Part shown: positions 6,537-7,696 of the stretch, in pieces
Position numbering within the stretch: the stretch's first letter is position 1
Layout: the number at the start of each line of letters is the position of its first letter
Assembly: GCA_041619555.1 (NCBI GenBank)
Contig: JBFKDQ010000088.1
Location: 1 to 7,696 of the forward strand
Length of the DNA stretch: 7,696 nt
Reading direction: 5' to 3'
Origin: Oceanococcus sp041619555
GTDB taxonomy: Bacteria; Pseudomonadota; Gammaproteobacteria; Nevskiales; Oceanococcaceae
The notes under the pieces: model-generated
Seen by the model: only the letters and a program-made list of their open reading frames with translations
Told to the model about the DNA's origin: nothing
The model's database searches: none
Program-made: the position numbers and the translations under genes

Positions 6537-7696
6537 GTGCAAAGCCAGGCCGAACTCATCGCCAGCCTGCCGAAACACCTGCAGGCCTTTGCCCGCGTCC
6601 AGGACTATGCGCAGTACACCCCGCGTGACCACGCGGTCTGGCGCTACACCATGCGCCAGCTGGCCGCCCGGCTGAAGGACACCGCCCATCCGGTCTATCG
6701 CGAGGGCCTGGAGAAAACCGGCATCAGCCTCGAACGGATTCCGTCCATGGACGACATGAACGCCGCGCTGGCCGATCTCGACTGGCGCGCCGTGGTGGTC
6801 GACGGCTTCATCCCGCCTGCCATTTTCATGGAGTTCCAGGCCCTGAGGGTGCTGGTCATCGCGCTGGACATGCGCAGTGTGGATCACATCCTTTACACAC
6901 CGGCGCCGGATATCGTCCACGAATCCGCTGGCCATGCGCCCTTCATCGTGGACATCGACTATTCCGAATTCCTGCAGCGCTTCGGTGAAATCGGCATGAA
7001 GGCCATCGCCAATCAGGAGGATATGGCGGTTTACGAGGCCATCCGTCACCTGTCCATCGTCAAGGAACAGCCTGGCCACTCGGCCGCAGAGGTGACGGCG
7101 GCCGAACAGGCGCTGGAACAGGCGCTGGCCGCAAACACCCGCGATTCCGAAGCCAGCCGGCTGTCCCGCCTGCACTGGTGGACGGTCGAGTACGGTCTGG
7201 TGGGCGAGCCGGATGATTACCGCATTTTCGGCGCAGGCCTGCTGTCCTCGCTGGGCGAAAGCGTCAACTGCCTTGATGACGATCGGGTGAAGAAGCTGCC
7301 GCTGACCGTCGACGTCGTCGACTGCCCCTACGACATCACCCGCGAACAGCCCCAGCTCTTCGTCACCCGCAGTTGCCGGCACATGAGCCAGGTGCTGGAA
7401 GAATTCGCCCAGTCCATGTGCTTCATGCGCGGTGGCGCAGAGTCGGTGCAGGTGGCGATCGACAGCGGCACGGTGTGCACCGCCCAGTACAGCAGCGGCG
7501 TGCAGGTCAGCGGACGCTTCACGCGGCTGCAGCGGGATGCCGTCGGCAATGTCACCTACATCGGCACCCAGGGCCCGACCCAACTGGCCTATCGCGACAC
7601 CCAGCTGCACGGTCATGGCTGCGATTACCACGCAGCCGGGTTCGGCTCGCCAGTGGGCATGCTCAAGGACATGCCCCGCTGTATCTCCCTGTACAC
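6537..7696 (+). CDS. Aromatic amino acid hydroxylase (phenylalanine 4-monooxygenase-like), long form, 3' end missing
   Basis: Pterin-dependent hydroxylases of this family use non-haem iron and O2 to hydroxylate phenylalanine, tyrosine or tryptophan; the usual bacterial role is phenylalanine to tyrosine. The frame is open from GTG 6537 to the window edge (386 full codons). The iron ligands are H128 and H133 (VHESAGHAPF) and E218 (WWTVEYGL), matching human PAH H285, H290 and E330. There is no N-terminal ACT regulatory domain; the catalytic domain begins almost at once. PhhA-type bacterial enzymes end at about 260-300 residues. This one passes the closing PQLFVTRS segment near residue 280 and continues with a strand-rich, Gly-rich region (about 300-386 and beyond), as in the roughly 560-580-residue long forms annotated in Bacillus and some Proteobacteria. 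Substrate preference cannot be stated. No pterin-recycling gene is visible, though it could lie downstream. A perfect AGGAGG supports the start. Confidence 0.9.
   Translation, partial: MQSQAELIASLPKHLQAFARVQDYAQYTPRDHAVWRYTMRQLAARLKDTAHPVYREGLEKTGISLERIPSMDDMNAALADLDWRAVVVDGFIPPAIFMEFQALRVLVIALDMRSVDHILYTPAPDIVHESAGHAPFIVDIDYSEFLQRFGEIGMKAIANQEDMAVYEAIRHLSIVKEQPGHSAAEVTAAEQALEQALAANTRDSEASRLSRLHWWTVEYGLVGEPDDYRIFGAGLLSSLGESVNCLDDDRVKKLPLTVDVVDCPYDITREQPQLFVTRSCRHMSQVLEEFAQSMCFMRGGAESVQVAIDSGTVCTAQYSSGVQVSGRFTRLQRDAVGNVTYIGTQGPTQLAYRDTQLHGHGCDYHAAGFGSPVGMLKDMPRCISLY
7104..7127 (+). repeat. Perfect 12-bp tandem duplication inside the hydroxylase
   Basis: GAACAGGCGCTG occurs twice back to back and encodes EQAL-EQAL (residues 190-197). 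It keeps frame. It lies in a probably helical, surface-type linker between the second iron histidine (H133) and the iron glutamate (E218). It looks like a small in-frame duplication tolerated in a variable loop. Confidence 0.6.

Noticed and set aside
6501..7631. 376-residue minus-strand ORF opposite the aromatic amino acid hydroxylase
   Set aside because: The plus-strand frame has the AGGAGG site, iron ligands and family sequence; the antisense product has no recognised motif.

Overview
The window is a 7.7 kb piece of ordinary-looking, GC-rich bacterial chromosome, tightly packed with housekeeping and metabolic genes. The FabI sequence is very close to the proteobacterial (E. coli-like) form. 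A wax ester synthase/DGAT acyltransferase, a textbook Pho box and a DinB with a C-terminal clamp-binding motif sit beside it. Together these suggest a Gammaproteobacterium, perhaps of the lipid-storing or hydrocarbon-using kind (Marinobacter, Alcanivorax or Nevskiales-like). The genus is inference. No mobile element, CRISPR array, tRNA or rRNA was seen.

Layout. Bases 1-354 hold the C-terminal end of a TraB/GumN-family protein, followed after 92 bp by fabI (447-1244), the enoyl-ACP reductase of fatty acid synthesis. Converging on fabI with only 13 bp between the stop codons is a minus-strand pair: a metallo-beta-lactamase-fold hydrolase (3653-2727) and, 83 bp downstream of it, a wax ester synthase/diacylglycerol acyltransferase (2643-1258). 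A 158-bp divergent intergenic region (3654-3811) contains an 18-bp Pho box and two small palindromes. It separates the minus-strand pair from a plus-strand group: a PiT-family phosphate permease (3812-5332), dinB (DNA polymerase IV, 5342-6469), and, after a 67-bp gap with a small hairpin, a long-form aromatic amino acid hydroxylase (6537 to the window edge).

How the genes fit together. FabI and the wax ester/TAG acyltransferase lie at the making and storing ends of acyl metabolism. The Pho box next to a phosphate permease is coherent, and it could also affect the divergent hydrolase/acyltransferase pair. dinB starts 9 bp after the permease stop, so it may be transcribed from the permease promoter.

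Most unusual feature. The phosphate permease reading frame is interrupted once by an in-frame TAG (4085-4087), while clear PiT coding sequence continues in the same frame on both sides. All six ordinary gene ends visible in the window use TGA or TAA, never TAG. This is most simply a recent nonsense mutation or a base-call error. Amber suppression or read-through is a less likely alternative that can be tested. I did not find a convincing new multi-gene system here.
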